From the NCBI RefSeq assembly GCF_028736035.1, contig NZ_CP117866.1, positions 1 through 64,000 on the forward strand: DNA of 64,000 bases. The letters are read 5' to 3'. Positions within the stretch are counted from its first letter, which is position 1. Each line of letters begins with the position of its first letter. This document shows positions 54,509-63,239 of this stretch, piece after piece. Origin of the DNA: Streptomyces sp. T12. Lineage in GTDB: Bacteria; Actinomycetota; Actinomycetes; Streptomycetales; Streptomycetaceae. The position numbers and the translations under genes are program-made. The notes under the pieces are model-generated. The model saw only the letters and a list, made by a program, of their open reading frames with translations, did not search any database and had not been told where the DNA came from.

Positions 54509-54944
54509 CGAGCCGCTCCCCTGATCGCCGCCGCGTCGCAAGAAGCCACCAGTATCCCGCTCCGCAGGACGGGTTGATCGTGTTCAAGCCCTTTTGCGCC
54601 TCCCCGAATACTCCTACCAGCCCCCCCGACCCCGCCGTCGCAGCGCATGGCAGAGGTATTCGGGGAGGCGGCGCCGATGGTTATGACGCGTCCGCAAGCG
54701 GCGTCGACGCCGGACGGGGGCTTGTCGGCCACGACGAGTTCGACGACTTCGACGACAGCGGAGGGCGGAGGGCGGAGGACCGACAGCGATCTGCGGGTGT
54801 TCGTTCGCCGTCGTGCATCTGGTGGCGGCGGGGAGTCGACCGCGGCTTCCTCCCGGCAGGCCAACCTGGTCGAGGATGTCCCCCCGCCCCCGCGTGGCTG
54901 TTCAAGCCGGTCCAGGTCGGACCGGCGGGAGATCCGGCCGGTCG
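54509..54944. other. Intergenic region without a gene
   Basis: Both strands contain open frames, all low-complexity (TTS/SSN runs). No RBS, domain or strong hairpin was seen. Confidence 0.4.
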
Positions 54945-55685
54945 TCAGGCGCGGCAGCGCAGCATCTCCAGTGGCGGGTTGGCGCGGAAGTCCGCCCAGA
55001 AGTCCGCACCGAACTCGCGTACTCCGGCGTCGGACACCTCCAGTGGGACCCAGGTCACCTCGCCGAATCCGGCCGCCCGCAGACACGTTTCGTAGACCTC
55101 GCGGCGCAGGGCGGTGCTGACGATGCTGATCGGCGGGTCGAGCAGCGCCGTGACCCGGAAGCGCGGTCCGGTCTCGATCTCCTCGCCGGTCGGCTCGCAG
55201 CGGAAGCCGTACTTCTCCAGGGACTGCGCGTCGGGTTGGTAGTCGGGTGACTGGGCGAGCACGAAGAACTCGGCGCCGGGCACCAGGCTCCGGTGCACGT
55301 TGCGGCACATCCGCTCCAAGTCCTCCATGTCCCGGGAGTAGTTGAGCAGCTGGACCCCGATGGCGAGGTCGAAGTGCCGCTCAAGGGGCCGCAGTTCGGA
55401 GACATCGCCCACCTCGTAGCGCACACCCAGCGGATCGAGCTCCTCCAACTTCTGTGCGGCGGCGACCATTTCACCGGAGATGTCGATGCCGAGCACCTCC
55501 GCGGCGCCGCGCCGCTTGAACTCCCTGCTGTAGAAACCGGTGCCGGAGGCGAGGTCGAGGACCGACTTGCCGCGCACGTCCCCGACCATGGCCAGGAAGC
55601 TGGGCACCTCCCCGTACCGCGTCAGTGGAAGGGACTTGAAGCCCTCGAACGCCTCACCGATCTCGTCGTACTGCTGCACGCTCAC
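54945..55685 (-). CDS. Class I SAM-dependent methyltransferase
   Basis: 246 residues from GTG 55685, which has GGAGG 6 nt upstream; ATG 55712 is a weaker alternative. QQYDEIGEAFEGFKSLPL starts the protein. The SAM motif is VLDLASGTGFYSREFKRRG, with EVLGIDISGEM and FDLAIGVQLLNYSRD. The C-terminal half (VYETCLRAAGFGEVTWVPLE) resembles small-molecule methyltransferases such as ToxA-type. Likely co-expressed with the FAD monooxygenase. Confidence 0.85.
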   Translation of the reverse strand: MSVQQYDEIGEAFEGFKSLPLTRYGEVPSFLAMVGDVRGKSVLDLASGTGFYSREFKRRGAAEVLGIDISGEMVAAAQKLEELDPLGVRYEVGDVSELRPLERHFDLAIGVQLLNYSRDMEDLERMCRNVHRSLVPGAEFFVLAQSPDYQPDAQSLEKYGFRCEPTGEEIETGPRFRVTALLDPPISIVSTALRREVYETCLRAAGFGEVTWVPLEVSDAGVREFGADFWADFRANPPLEMLRCRA

Positions 55686-56006
55686 GTGGTGTCCTCCGCT
55701 GTGCTTCGTCATGTCCTTGGCCGCGGGCCCCCGTTGCCGGGACGCGCCGCGGCCTCTGGCAGGCAGTCTTTCCGCACCCCGGCAGACCGACGTACTGGCA
55801 GAAGCCACGAAGATGCGGACATCGTTCCGGCCTCCTGTACGAGTGGGCGTATGGGTGGGAGCGGATGAAGGGACAACGTCGGTGCGCTCTTCGCCCGCTC
55901 CTCGTGCTCGGTCGGACTGTCCGGCCAGGCATGCAGGGGGCACTCGGCCTGTCCGTCAGCGTGTGTGGCGGGCGAGCCGGGGCATTCGGAGTGCCGGGAG
56001 GTCTGC

Positions 56007-56846
56007 ATGGACACGAGTGCGTTGGCATGGACCGGACGGTTCCGGGCACGGCGGGCGGCGCGGGGTTCGGTCACCGAGGGGGCGGCGCGGGCCGGCCTCG
56101 CCGCCCGGGGTGTGATCTATCTGCTCGTCGGTGCGCTGGCGCTGCAGATCGCCTTCGGCGACACGAACGAGCAGGCCGACCGCGCAGGAGCCTTGGCCGA
56201 ACTGTTGCAGAAGCCGTTCGGCGCGCTGCTGCTGTGGGCGCTGGGCATCGGACTCGTCGGCATGGCCCTGTGGCGGCTGTCCGAGGCGCTCTTCGGCTCC
56301 GTCGGGCAGGACGGCCGCAGCGCGCGCAAGCGGCTGCTGGCGACCGTGCGCTGTGCGTTCTACGTCTTCGTCGCCTGTTCCGTGCTGTCGTTCGCGGCGA
56401 GCCGGAACCAGAGCGGCGGCGGATCCAGCGACCAGCAGTCCCGGGACGCCACCGCCAGGGCCCTGGAGCTGCCCGCCGGCGAGTGGCTGGTCGGCGCGGC
56501 CGGGATCGCCGTAGTCGTGGCCGGCGGCTGGATCGGCGTACGGGCGGTCCTGCGCAAGTACCACGACAAGCTCAGGCTCGGGCGGATGAGCCACCGGACA
56601 CGGCAGCTGGTGGACGTCACCGGCGTGGCCGGCGGCGCCGCCCGCGGGCTGGTGTTCGCCGGGGCCGGCGTCTTCGCCGTCCGCGCGGCCATCGCCTACG
56701 AAGCCGACCAGGCCAAGGGGCTGGACGACACGCTGCGTGCCTTCGCCGACACGCCGCTGGGCCCCTGGCTGCTGGTCTGCGTCGCGGCCGGGCTGATGCT
56801 GTTCGGTTTGTTCTCTTTCGCGATGGCCCGCTGGCGAAAGGTCTGA
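56007..56846 (+). CDS. DUF1206 membrane protein
   Basis: 279 residues from ATG 56007 (GGGAGG upstream). Three copies of a two-TM unit are visible, starting ARAGLAARGVIYLLVGALAL, then LLATVRCAFYVFVACSVLSF and VAGGAARGLVFAGAGVFAVR. The R-G-x-(V/I)-(Y/F) repeat is the DUF1206 signature. Function unknown. The next gene starts 22 nt downstream. Confidence 0.85.
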   Translation: MDTSALAWTGRFRARRAARGSVTEGAARAGLAARGVIYLLVGALALQIAFGDTNEQADRAGALAELLQKPFGALLLWALGIGLVGMALWRLSEALFGSVGQDGRSARKRLLATVRCAFYVFVACSVLSFAASRNQSGGGSSDQQSRDATARALELPAGEWLVGAAGIAVVVAGGWIGVRAVLRKYHDKLRLGRMSHRTRQLVDVTGVAGGAARGLVFAGAGVFAVRAAIAYEADQAKGLDDTLRAFADTPLGPWLLVCVAAGLMLFGLFSFAMARWRKV

Positions 56847-56868
56847 GCGCCGTCGTACGGGGAACACG

Positions 56869-57309
56869 GTGCGGATGAGCGATTCCGAGATTCCGCATGA
56901 CGACGGCCGGCCCGTGGACGTGTACCTGGACCTCCTGCGCATCCGGATGGACACGGAGGACTACCGCCTTCTACTGCGCGTGGTGGAACCAGCCCTTCAG
57001 GCGATCGAAGAGGAGCGCCTCTCCAGTCTCGACCTCGCGCTGGACACGGAGGACGGCGACGAGCTGCCCCAGGAGGTCCGTGACGAGGCCGCCCTCGTCA
57101 TCGCCACCGCCGTCACCGGCCGCCTGGACAACGAAGTGATCGAGATCGATGTCGACGAGACCGGCCCGGTCAGGATCGTCACGGATGCGACCACCGCGTC
57201 CGACCCCGTCCGCCTCGGCGAGATCGCCGACTACATCAGGGAACGGCACAGGCAGACCGAAGAGCTGCGGGGCATCGCCGAGGTGAGTGGGCTGCCCACG
57301 GACTTCTGA
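56869..57309 (+). CDS. Acidic hypothetical protein
   Basis: 146 residues from GTG 56869, with GGGGAA upstream (ATG 56875 is an alternative). It is strongly acidic and helical: VDVYLDLLRIRMDTEDYRLL, LVIATAVTGRLDNEVIEIDV and LGEIADYIRERHRQTEELRG. No domain recognised. Probably in one operon with the DUF1206 gene. Confidence 0.6.
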   Translation: MRMSDSEIPHDDGRPVDVYLDLLRIRMDTEDYRLLLRVVEPALQAIEEERLSSLDLALDTEDGDELPQEVRDEAALVIATAVTGRLDNEVIEIDVDETGPVRIVTDATTASDPVRLGEIADYIRERHRQTEELRGIAEVSGLPTDF

Positions 57310-57340
57310 ACGGCAGCGGCAGCGTCATCTCCGTGCCGGG

Positions 57341-58006
57341 TCAGCGGGTGAAGAGCTTGTCCTGGGTGGAGCCGGTGGAGCAGAGCTCCTTCTCGGCGGC
57401 CGTCATCTTGCGGGACTCGACCACGACCGCGCTGTGCTTGCCGTCCGTGCCGTTCGGGGCGGGGCCGGTGATCACGTCGGGTACGAACCAGTAGTAGTGG
57501 CCCCACTTGGGGTCGTCGTAGTGGGTCTGCCACGTGCCCGATATCTGCTGCATCACCTGGGCGCGGGAGATCCAGCCCACTTCTCCCGGCCGCACGGTCA
57601 CGGTGAAGGTACTTGTCTCCGTGTGCGAACTCTGCCACGTGTAGTTGTACGTCGCGGTCACACTGGCGGTGATGATGCCCTCGATGCCTCCCCCGACGGT
57701 GACCGAGCCTCCCACCGAGTGGGAGGAGCCCACGGTGTCCGCCCACGACATCGACTGGGAGGCGGGCGAGGGGGTGCAGTTGTAGAGCAGTTCGGAGACC
57801 TGTCGGGGCTTGCCGACGTAAGCTTCGCCGATTTCCGGGGAATTGAGGCTGCATATGCCTTCTCCGGAAGCGCAGTCGGCGATGATCTGCTCCGCGGTCG
57901 GCTGCTCCTCCGCCACAGCGGGCACGGCTGCCGCGATCACCCCGAGCGTGGTCGCCGTCAACGCCAGTGTGCGGCCGCCGCAGCGCAGCGTGCGGTTCAT
58001 CGTCAT
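57341..58006 (-). CDS. Secreted aerolysin-like beta-rich protein
   Basis: 221 residues. The signal peptide is TLALTATTLGVIAAAVPAVA. The mature protein has a Ser/Thr-alternating amphipathic stretch (SSHSVGGSVTVGGGIEGIIT, then SVTATYNYTWQSSHTETSTF and TVTVRPGEVGWISRA) typical of the insertion-loop and strand region of aerolysin/ETX-MTX2 pore-forming proteins. Three Cys are present. Convergent with the acidic protein gene. Pore formation is an inference from pattern only. Confidence 0.6.
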   Translation of the reverse strand: MTMNRTLRCGGRTLALTATTLGVIAAAVPAVAEEQPTAEQIIADCASGEGICSLNSPEIGEAYVGKPRQVSELLYNCTPSPASQSMSWADTVGSSHSVGGSVTVGGGIEGIITASVTATYNYTWQSSHTETSTFTVTVRPGEVGWISRAQVMQQISGTWQTHYDDPKWGHYYWFVPDVITGPAPNGTDGKHSAVVVESRKMTAAEKELCSTGSTQDKLFTR

Positions 58007-58271
58007 CCTTGTTGCCTCTTACCGTACGTGGGGGGAACGGTGATCGCGCCGCCCCTGTTCTGGCAGGGCTTGCAGTCACCGCCTGGTGCCCACGAGGCTC
58101 ACGTAATCGACGGCCGGGCTACACCAAGAACGGGCAAAGTTGTACTTGATTCCAGAACTGATGCACGGTCAATTTCATTGCTGACACGTTGGTTTGAGCT
58201 GGATCGGCGGTCGAGACATTTGGGACCATGGCCAGGTGAACGGTAATCCTGCTTTCGGCGGGGCGGAGCCG

Positions 58272-58835
58272 ATGGGTGCGCTCAATGTGACGCCGACGGC
58301 CCGGACGGCGGTGGCATGGCTGCCGCCTGCAGAGCTCTGGCCGGCCATTCAAGACATCCGCTGGGAGCACGATCCGCAGGTACGGCGCTGGCCGCCGCAT
58401 GTGAATCTGCTGTTCGGCTTCGTGCCGGAGGATGAGTTCGCCCGGGCCGTGCCGCTGCTCTCCGCCGTCGCGGCGCACAGCACGACGTTCACGGCGCGCC
58501 TGGCCGGGGTGCGGTACTTCCGGCACCGGCACTACGCGACGGTCTGGCTCGATCCGGCCGCGGCGGACACGGCGCCATGGGCCCGTCTCCGTCGGGAGCT
58601 GCAGCTGCGGTTCCCGCTCTGCCAAGGGCGCGGCGGCCGCTTCACCCCGCATCTGTCCCTCGGCCGCACCCAGGACCCGCAGCGCCTGGCGACCGAGTGT
58701 GCCGTCCGGCTCGGCACGCTGTCGGCATTGGTCGAGGAGGTGGTTCTGCTCTCCCGCCGCGGCGAGGAACCCATGCGGCCCCGGGCCGTGATCACACTGG
58801 GCACGGGCGAGGTCCGCCACCCGCGCACGTGCTGA
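58272..58835 (+). CDS. 2H phosphoesterase / 2'-5' RNA ligase-like protein
   Basis: 187 residues from ATG 58272 (GGCGGAG upstream; GTG 58236 is an alternative). The two HxS/T-type motifs are [13 protein letters not shown] and [11 protein letters not shown]. The rest matches the LigT-like fold: [17 protein letters not shown] and [15 protein letters not shown]. In the first motif Asn replaces Ser/Thr, which may alter activity. Substrates could be cyclic phosphodiesters or RNA ends. Confidence 0.75.
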   Translation: MGALNVTPTARTAVAWLPPAELWPAIQDIRWEHDPQVRRWPPHVNLLFGFVPEDEFARAVPLLSAVAAHSTTFTARLAGVRYFRHRHYATVWLDPAAADTAPWARLRRELQLRFPLCQGRGGRFTPHLSLGRTQDPQRLATECAVRLGTLSALVEEVVLLSRRGEEPMRPRAVITLGTGEVRHPRTC

Positions 58836-59039
58836 GTGCGCGGTGATGACCGCGCCGTGAGGTCCGGAGGCCAACTACGACCGTCAGGGCAACGGCAGAC
58901 ACGAACGGCAGTGAACGTCACCTGGGAAATCCCGGCGCGACAACCGGCCGCGGTGTCATATCAGCCGATCGTGGGCTTGGCGGTACTTCGGTCCGGGACG
59001 GTCGTTGGGTCGGTCGTGATCGATGACGACTTCCCCGTG

Positions 59040-59620
59040 ATGACCAGCATCGGCGCCGGGCGGACAAGCCGCCGCCGGTTCGCCCTGGCGCTGGCTCCCC
59101 TGCTGGTGGGTGCCTCCTGCTGGCCGGAAGCGCAGCAGGTGCCGTGTCGGTGGCGTTCACGGGGGAGGTTCCGGTCACCGTGCATGCCGCGCGGGTGTCC
59201 GCATCGGGTGTGTCGGCCTCCCCGGCCGCCTCGGGCCGTGGCGGGCTGCTGCCGGCACTGGCGACGCGGGTGGAGCAGGCCACGGTGGAGGACGCCTGCG
59301 TCACCTCCACCGCCGACCTGCCGGTCGTCGGAGCGGTGACGGCCGTCGTACGTATCGAGCGGGCCTCCGCCACTGGCCTGACGGTGGAGGCGGGCAAGGC
59401 CACGGCCCGGTCGGTGAAGCTCTCCGGCGCGAAGTTCAGCACCCCGCGGGTGTCCCTGCAGGAGCCCACGGGCCTGTTCACCGTAGGCGCGCAGAAGGTC
59501 AGCGGCAGCGCGGTGACCACGCAGCCGCACGCCTTCACTGCCGGGACGATCACCTCCCGGGGTGTCTCCATCGACGTGCGCCGGGATGCGGGCGGCTGTG
59601 AGCCGGGAGCGGCCCGATGA
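59040..59620 (+). pseudogene. DUF6230 protein, frameshifted in signal sequence
   Basis: ATG 59040 gives SRRRFALALAPLLVG; after a one-base shift near 59110 the frame continues LLLAGSAAGAVSVAF, then VPVTVHAARVSASGVSASPA and TRVEQATVEDACVTSTADLP. The family layout (membrane or signal segment plus an export-type beta domain) and the coupled DUF6114 gene support the call. The shift would prevent export. Confidence 0.65.
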
Positions 59621-60009
59621 GTACGGCGATTCGGCCTGGCCGGCGGTGCGGCCTGCAAGGGTGGCGGCGGAGTCGCCCGTTCGCGGCGGGGCTGCTGCTG
59701 GGCCTCGGCGGGCTGGAGTTGATCTGCGTCTCCTGGGTGGGGCTGGGCTTCCTGCGGTTCACCGGGACCGCGGGTGCCGCCTCGTGGACCCTCGGGGCGC
59801 TGTTCGTCGTCGCCGGTGTGACGACGTGGCGCAACCCCGCCCTGCGTTACTTCTCCGGCGTCCTGGCCGCAGTGCTGTCCCTGGTCAGCCTGGTCGCCGC
59901 CAACCTCGGCGGACTGCTGCTGGGCTTCCTGCTCACCGCCGTCGGCAGTGCCCTGGCCTTGGCCTGGATCCCCCAGCAGGCGCCCGCGACCCCGGAAGAG
60001 GAGGCGTGA
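59617..60009 (+). CDS. DUF6114 membrane protein
   Basis: 130 residues. Four hydrophobic segments: FAAGLLLGLGGLELICVSWV, ASWTLGALFVVAGVTTW, YFSGVLAAVLSLVSLVAANL and GLLLGFLLTAVGSALALAW. Its ATG overlaps the DUF6230 stop (ATGA), and the fusion gene begins 1 nt after its stop, so the three form one operon. Function unknown; DUF6230-DUF6114 pairs are conserved in Streptomyces. Confidence 0.8.
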   Translation: MSTAIRPGRRCGLQGWRRSRPFAAGLLLGLGGLELICVSWVGLGFLRFTGTAGAASWTLGALFVVAGVTTWRNPALRYFSGVLAAVLSLVSLVAANLGGLLLGFLLTAVGSALALAWIPQQAPATPEEEA

Positions 60010-60010
60010 G

Positions 60011-61913
60011 GTGAGGTCTCCGACCCTGTCCCCCGCCCGGGTCTACCAGCGCAGCGGCATCCAGGATGCGGCCCTGCGCCGCGGTTACGAGGCGTGCCGT
60101 CGCGCCACCCGAGCCACGGGCGAGGTCGAGTACGCCGTCTCCCTGCTGCTGCCGCCTCCGCTGCGGACCGCCACCTGGGCCCTGTACGGCGCCGTACGGG
60201 CCGTGGACGACCTGGCCGACGCATCCCTGCGGCACACAAACCCCTGGCAGCCGGAGCGGATCCGTCGGCGGGCCGGATCCGGAGCGGGCCAGGCGGCTGG
60301 AGGCATGGATCTCGGCGTTCGACGCGGACCTGCGTGACGGCCGCAGCGGCGACCCGGTACGACAGGCGCTGATCCACACCATGCTGACCTGGAACCTGCC
60401 GCCGGGATTCCTGCACACGGTGTTCGAGGAGCTGCGCCAGGACATCCACGGACGGTAGTTCGCCACATGGCAGGAGTGGCGGCGCTACAGCAGCCTGGTC
60501 AACACCCCGTTCTGGCTGCGCGCGGGCTCCCTGCTGCTGCGGGCCGCGGGCCTGTCCGCCGAGCCGGAGACACTCGCCGTGGGCGTGCCCGACGCGGCGG
60601 TGGCGTGGCAGACCGCCGTGGACGGTCTCTACCTCACCGACGCCCTCGTCGATCTCTCCGACGACCTGGCCCGCGGCCATGTGCCGCTGCCGCAGGAAGC
60701 CCTGGACGAGGTCGGCGTGTCCCGGGCGGACCTGCTGGCCCGGCGCGCCACCCCGGCGTTCGAGGAACTGGTGCGCCGCCTGGCCGACCGGGCCCGCGCA
60801 TGGCTGGACCGCACCCCGCTGCCACCGGTGCTGCACCCGGCGGTCGGCGTCGCGCTCGGCGCCTACACCGACCTGTACAGGCTGCGCCTGCAGTCCGCGG
60901 CCGACGCCCCCGCCGCGCTGCTGCACCGCCGCCCGGCCCTGCCGCGAGGCGCCCGGCTGCGCCTGCTGCTGCCCGCCCGGGCGAAGGCCGCGCTGGCCTG
61001 GGGGCTGTTCCCCTTCCCCATCCGGTCCTGCCCGCCGGACCCCGCGTCGGCAGACGCGCCCGAAGCGGCCGGCCGGGCCGAGGAGAGGCGCTCGGGGGCC
61101 GTCCAGCGGCGTCCGACGGACCCTCCGACCCCGCACCCGTCCGGCGTCCGCCCGCCCCGGCTGCCCGCCGAGGCCATGCCGCGCCACGTCGCGCTCGTGA
61201 TGGACGGCAACGGCCGCTGGGCTGCCGCCCGCGGCCTGCCGCGCAGCGACGGCCACCGGGCGGGCGCCGACGCACTGATCGACGTCGTCCACGGTGCCCT
61301 GGAGATCGGCCTGAAGCACCTGACCGCTTACGCGTTCTCCACCGAGAACTGGAAGCGCCCCGCCGACGAACTGCACGCGCTGATGTACGAGATCCCCGCA
61401 TGCCTGCGCCGCTTGACGGACGGCGACACGACACTGGACGTCCGCGTGCGCTGGGCCGGAGTGCGCTCTCGCCTGCCGGCCGAGGTCGTCGAGGCCCTCG
61501 TCGAGGCCGAGCGGACCACCCGCGACCGTACCGGGCTGACCCTGACCATGTGTGTGAACTACGGCGGCCGCTCCGAGATCACGGCAGCCGCGGCCAAGCT
61601 CGCCCAGGAAGCGGCCGCCCGGAGGATCGACCCCGGCTCCGTCTCCGAGCATGCCTTCGCCCGGTACCTGCACGTCCCCGAACTGCCCGACGTCGACCTG
61701 CTGCTGCGCACCGGAGGCGACCAGCGGACCTCCAACTTCCTTCCCTGGCAGGCCATCTACGCCGAATTGCTGTTCCTCGACACCCCCTGGCCCGAGGTGG
61801 ACCGCCGCGACCTGTGGGACGCGATCGAACAGTACGCCCGCCGCAGCCGCCGCTACGGCTCACTCCCCCGCATCCCCGCCCAGCCCTCCACCGCCGGACC
61901 TTCGAAGCCATGA
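60011..61913 (+). pseudogene. Squalene/phytoene synthase-cis-prenyltransferase fusion, disrupted
   Basis: From GTG 60011 (GAGGAGG upstream) the first domain shows the Asp-rich motif AVRAVDDLADASLRH. A frameshift near 60270 leads to PDPERARRLEAWISAFDADL. A TAG at 60456-60458 replaces Glu in DIHGR*FATWQEW. The domain then continues with the second Asp motif LVDLSDDLARGHVPLP. A linker leads into an intact cis-prenyltransferase: LVMDGNGRWAAARGLPRSDG, AYAFSTENWKRP and LLRTGGDQRTSNFLPWQ. Reinitiation at GTG 60579 could still give that domain. The intended product would make and use isoprenyl diphosphates. Confidence 0.7.
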
Positions 61914-62013
61914 CGCAGTACGGGCTTTGTCACGTGAGTATCTAGAACTCTGCGGTTCGCTGGTTCACGGTGGTCCCTCCTGTCCGGCCCTATCCGCCTG
62001 GAGGGATCCAGCA

Positions 62014-63141
62014 GTGAGACGAAGGCGATTTGTCGCAGGGGCGATCGGCACCCTCTCGGGTATCGCGCTCGGCCCCGGTCCGGCCCGGGCCGACGAGCCG
62101 ACGCCCCGTACGCAGGGCTGGCAGGCCGTGCCGGCGCCCGGCAGCACTCCGGCCGCGCAGCTGCGCCGTATCGCCGCGGCCGGCTCCCGTCTGGGCTGGG
62201 CGGTCGGTGAGGAGGGCCGCGCCGGGCCGTCGCAGGGGCGGGCGCTGGCCATGCTGTGGAACGGCAGCGCCTGGACGAAGACCGACCTGTCGCACTTGGA
62301 CCACACGCGGTTGAGCGACGTCGCCGGTGTCTGCTCCAGCGCCGGGTGGAGTGTGGGCCAGCCTGCCGGGAACGGTAGCCCGCTGCTGCGCTGGGACGGA
62401 ACCACCTGGCGGGAAGCCACGTTCCCGGGCCAGGGCGAGCCGGACGTTCGGTTGAACGCGGTGGCGGTCGGCCACGACCGGCGGGTGTGGATCTGCGGCA
62501 GCCGAGGCGGCGCCACCCGGCTGCTGCACTGGGATGGGCAACGATGGCAATGGCTGGACCCGCTGCCCGTCGCGAGCGCGAGTCTGTACCGGGTCGTACT
62601 GCGCTCGCCGGGCGAGGTCTGGGTGAGCGGCGATCAGTCGAACGGCGGAGGATGGTCCGGACTCGTGGCCCGCTGGGACGGAGCCTGGACGGTCCTGCCC
62701 CCGATCGCGGGCCTGCGTCTGGGTATCGCCGATCTTCACTCGGCCGGTCCGGACGATGTGTGGGCGGTGGGCACCGAGGCCGGCGTCGGCGGGCCGCCCG
62801 GCCGCCCCGGCAACCCCGCGCTGAGCCACTGGGACGGCACGGCCTGGACGCGGGTGGAAGCGGGCTTCACCGTCGGGGCGTTGAGTGGAATCGCGGGCGA
62901 TGCGCAGGGTAGCGCCGCATGGATATCGGGCTGGAACTACCAGGACCAGAGCCGCAGTACGTACCTGCGGCGGGACGGCGGCGCCTGGACCGTCGTTCGA
63001 GGCCCGGCCGGTACGGCGCCGGCGCCGTACCTCAACGACGTGACGTCCGTTCCCGGTACCGCAGGGTTCTGGTCGGTCGGCATGACGAGTCCCACCCCGG
63101 CTCCTCCGACCGAGGCGTACACGGAACGCCTCGAAGCCTGA
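62014..63141 (+). CDS. Tat-exported beta-propeller protein
   Basis: 375 residues from GTG 62014 (GGAGGG upstream). The signal is RRRRFVAGAIGTLSGIALG, a twin-arginine type. Six WDG..W-type repeats follow, for example MLWNGSAWTK, LLRWDGTTWREATF, LLHWDGQRWQWLDP, VARWDGAWTVLPP, LSHWDGTAWTRVEA and RRDGGAWTVVRG. They alternate with GEVWVSGD/DDVWAVGT strands, a propeller pattern. A carbohydrate- or surface-binding role is possible; no catalytic motif is visible. Confidence 0.75.
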   Translation: MRRRRFVAGAIGTLSGIALGPGPARADEPTPRTQGWQAVPAPGSTPAAQLRRIAAAGSRLGWAVGEEGRAGPSQGRALAMLWNGSAWTKTDLSHLDHTRLSDVAGVCSSAGWSVGQPAGNGSPLLRWDGTTWREATFPGQGEPDVRLNAVAVGHDRRVWICGSRGGATRLLHWDGQRWQWLDPLPVASASLYRVVLRSPGEVWVSGDQSNGGGWSGLVARWDGAWTVLPPIAGLRLGIADLHSAGPDDVWAVGTEAGVGGPPGRPGNPALSHWDGTAWTRVEAGFTVGALSGIAGDAQGSAAWISGWNYQDQSRSTYLRRDGGAWTVVRGPAGTAPAPYLNDVTSVPGTAGFWSVGMTSPTPAPPTEAYTERLEA

Positions 63142-63194
63142 CGCGGATTCCGTACCGAGCCGGGGCCGAATCCAGCCACCTGATCCACGACAGC

Positions 63195-63227
63195 CGGGGC
63201 CCACGCCATGCTCTCGCGCGGGCCCCG
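63195..63227. terminator. Bidirectional hairpin between convergent genes
   Basis: CGGGGCCC and GGGCCCCG with a 17-nt loop lie between the propeller gene and the minus-strand permease gene. Confidence 0.6.
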
Positions 63228-63239
63228 TCGAACCGCGGG

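Noticed and set aside
59847..61673. 608-codon minus-strand frame
   Set aside because: Antisense shadow of the prenyltransferase fusion; no motif or RBS.
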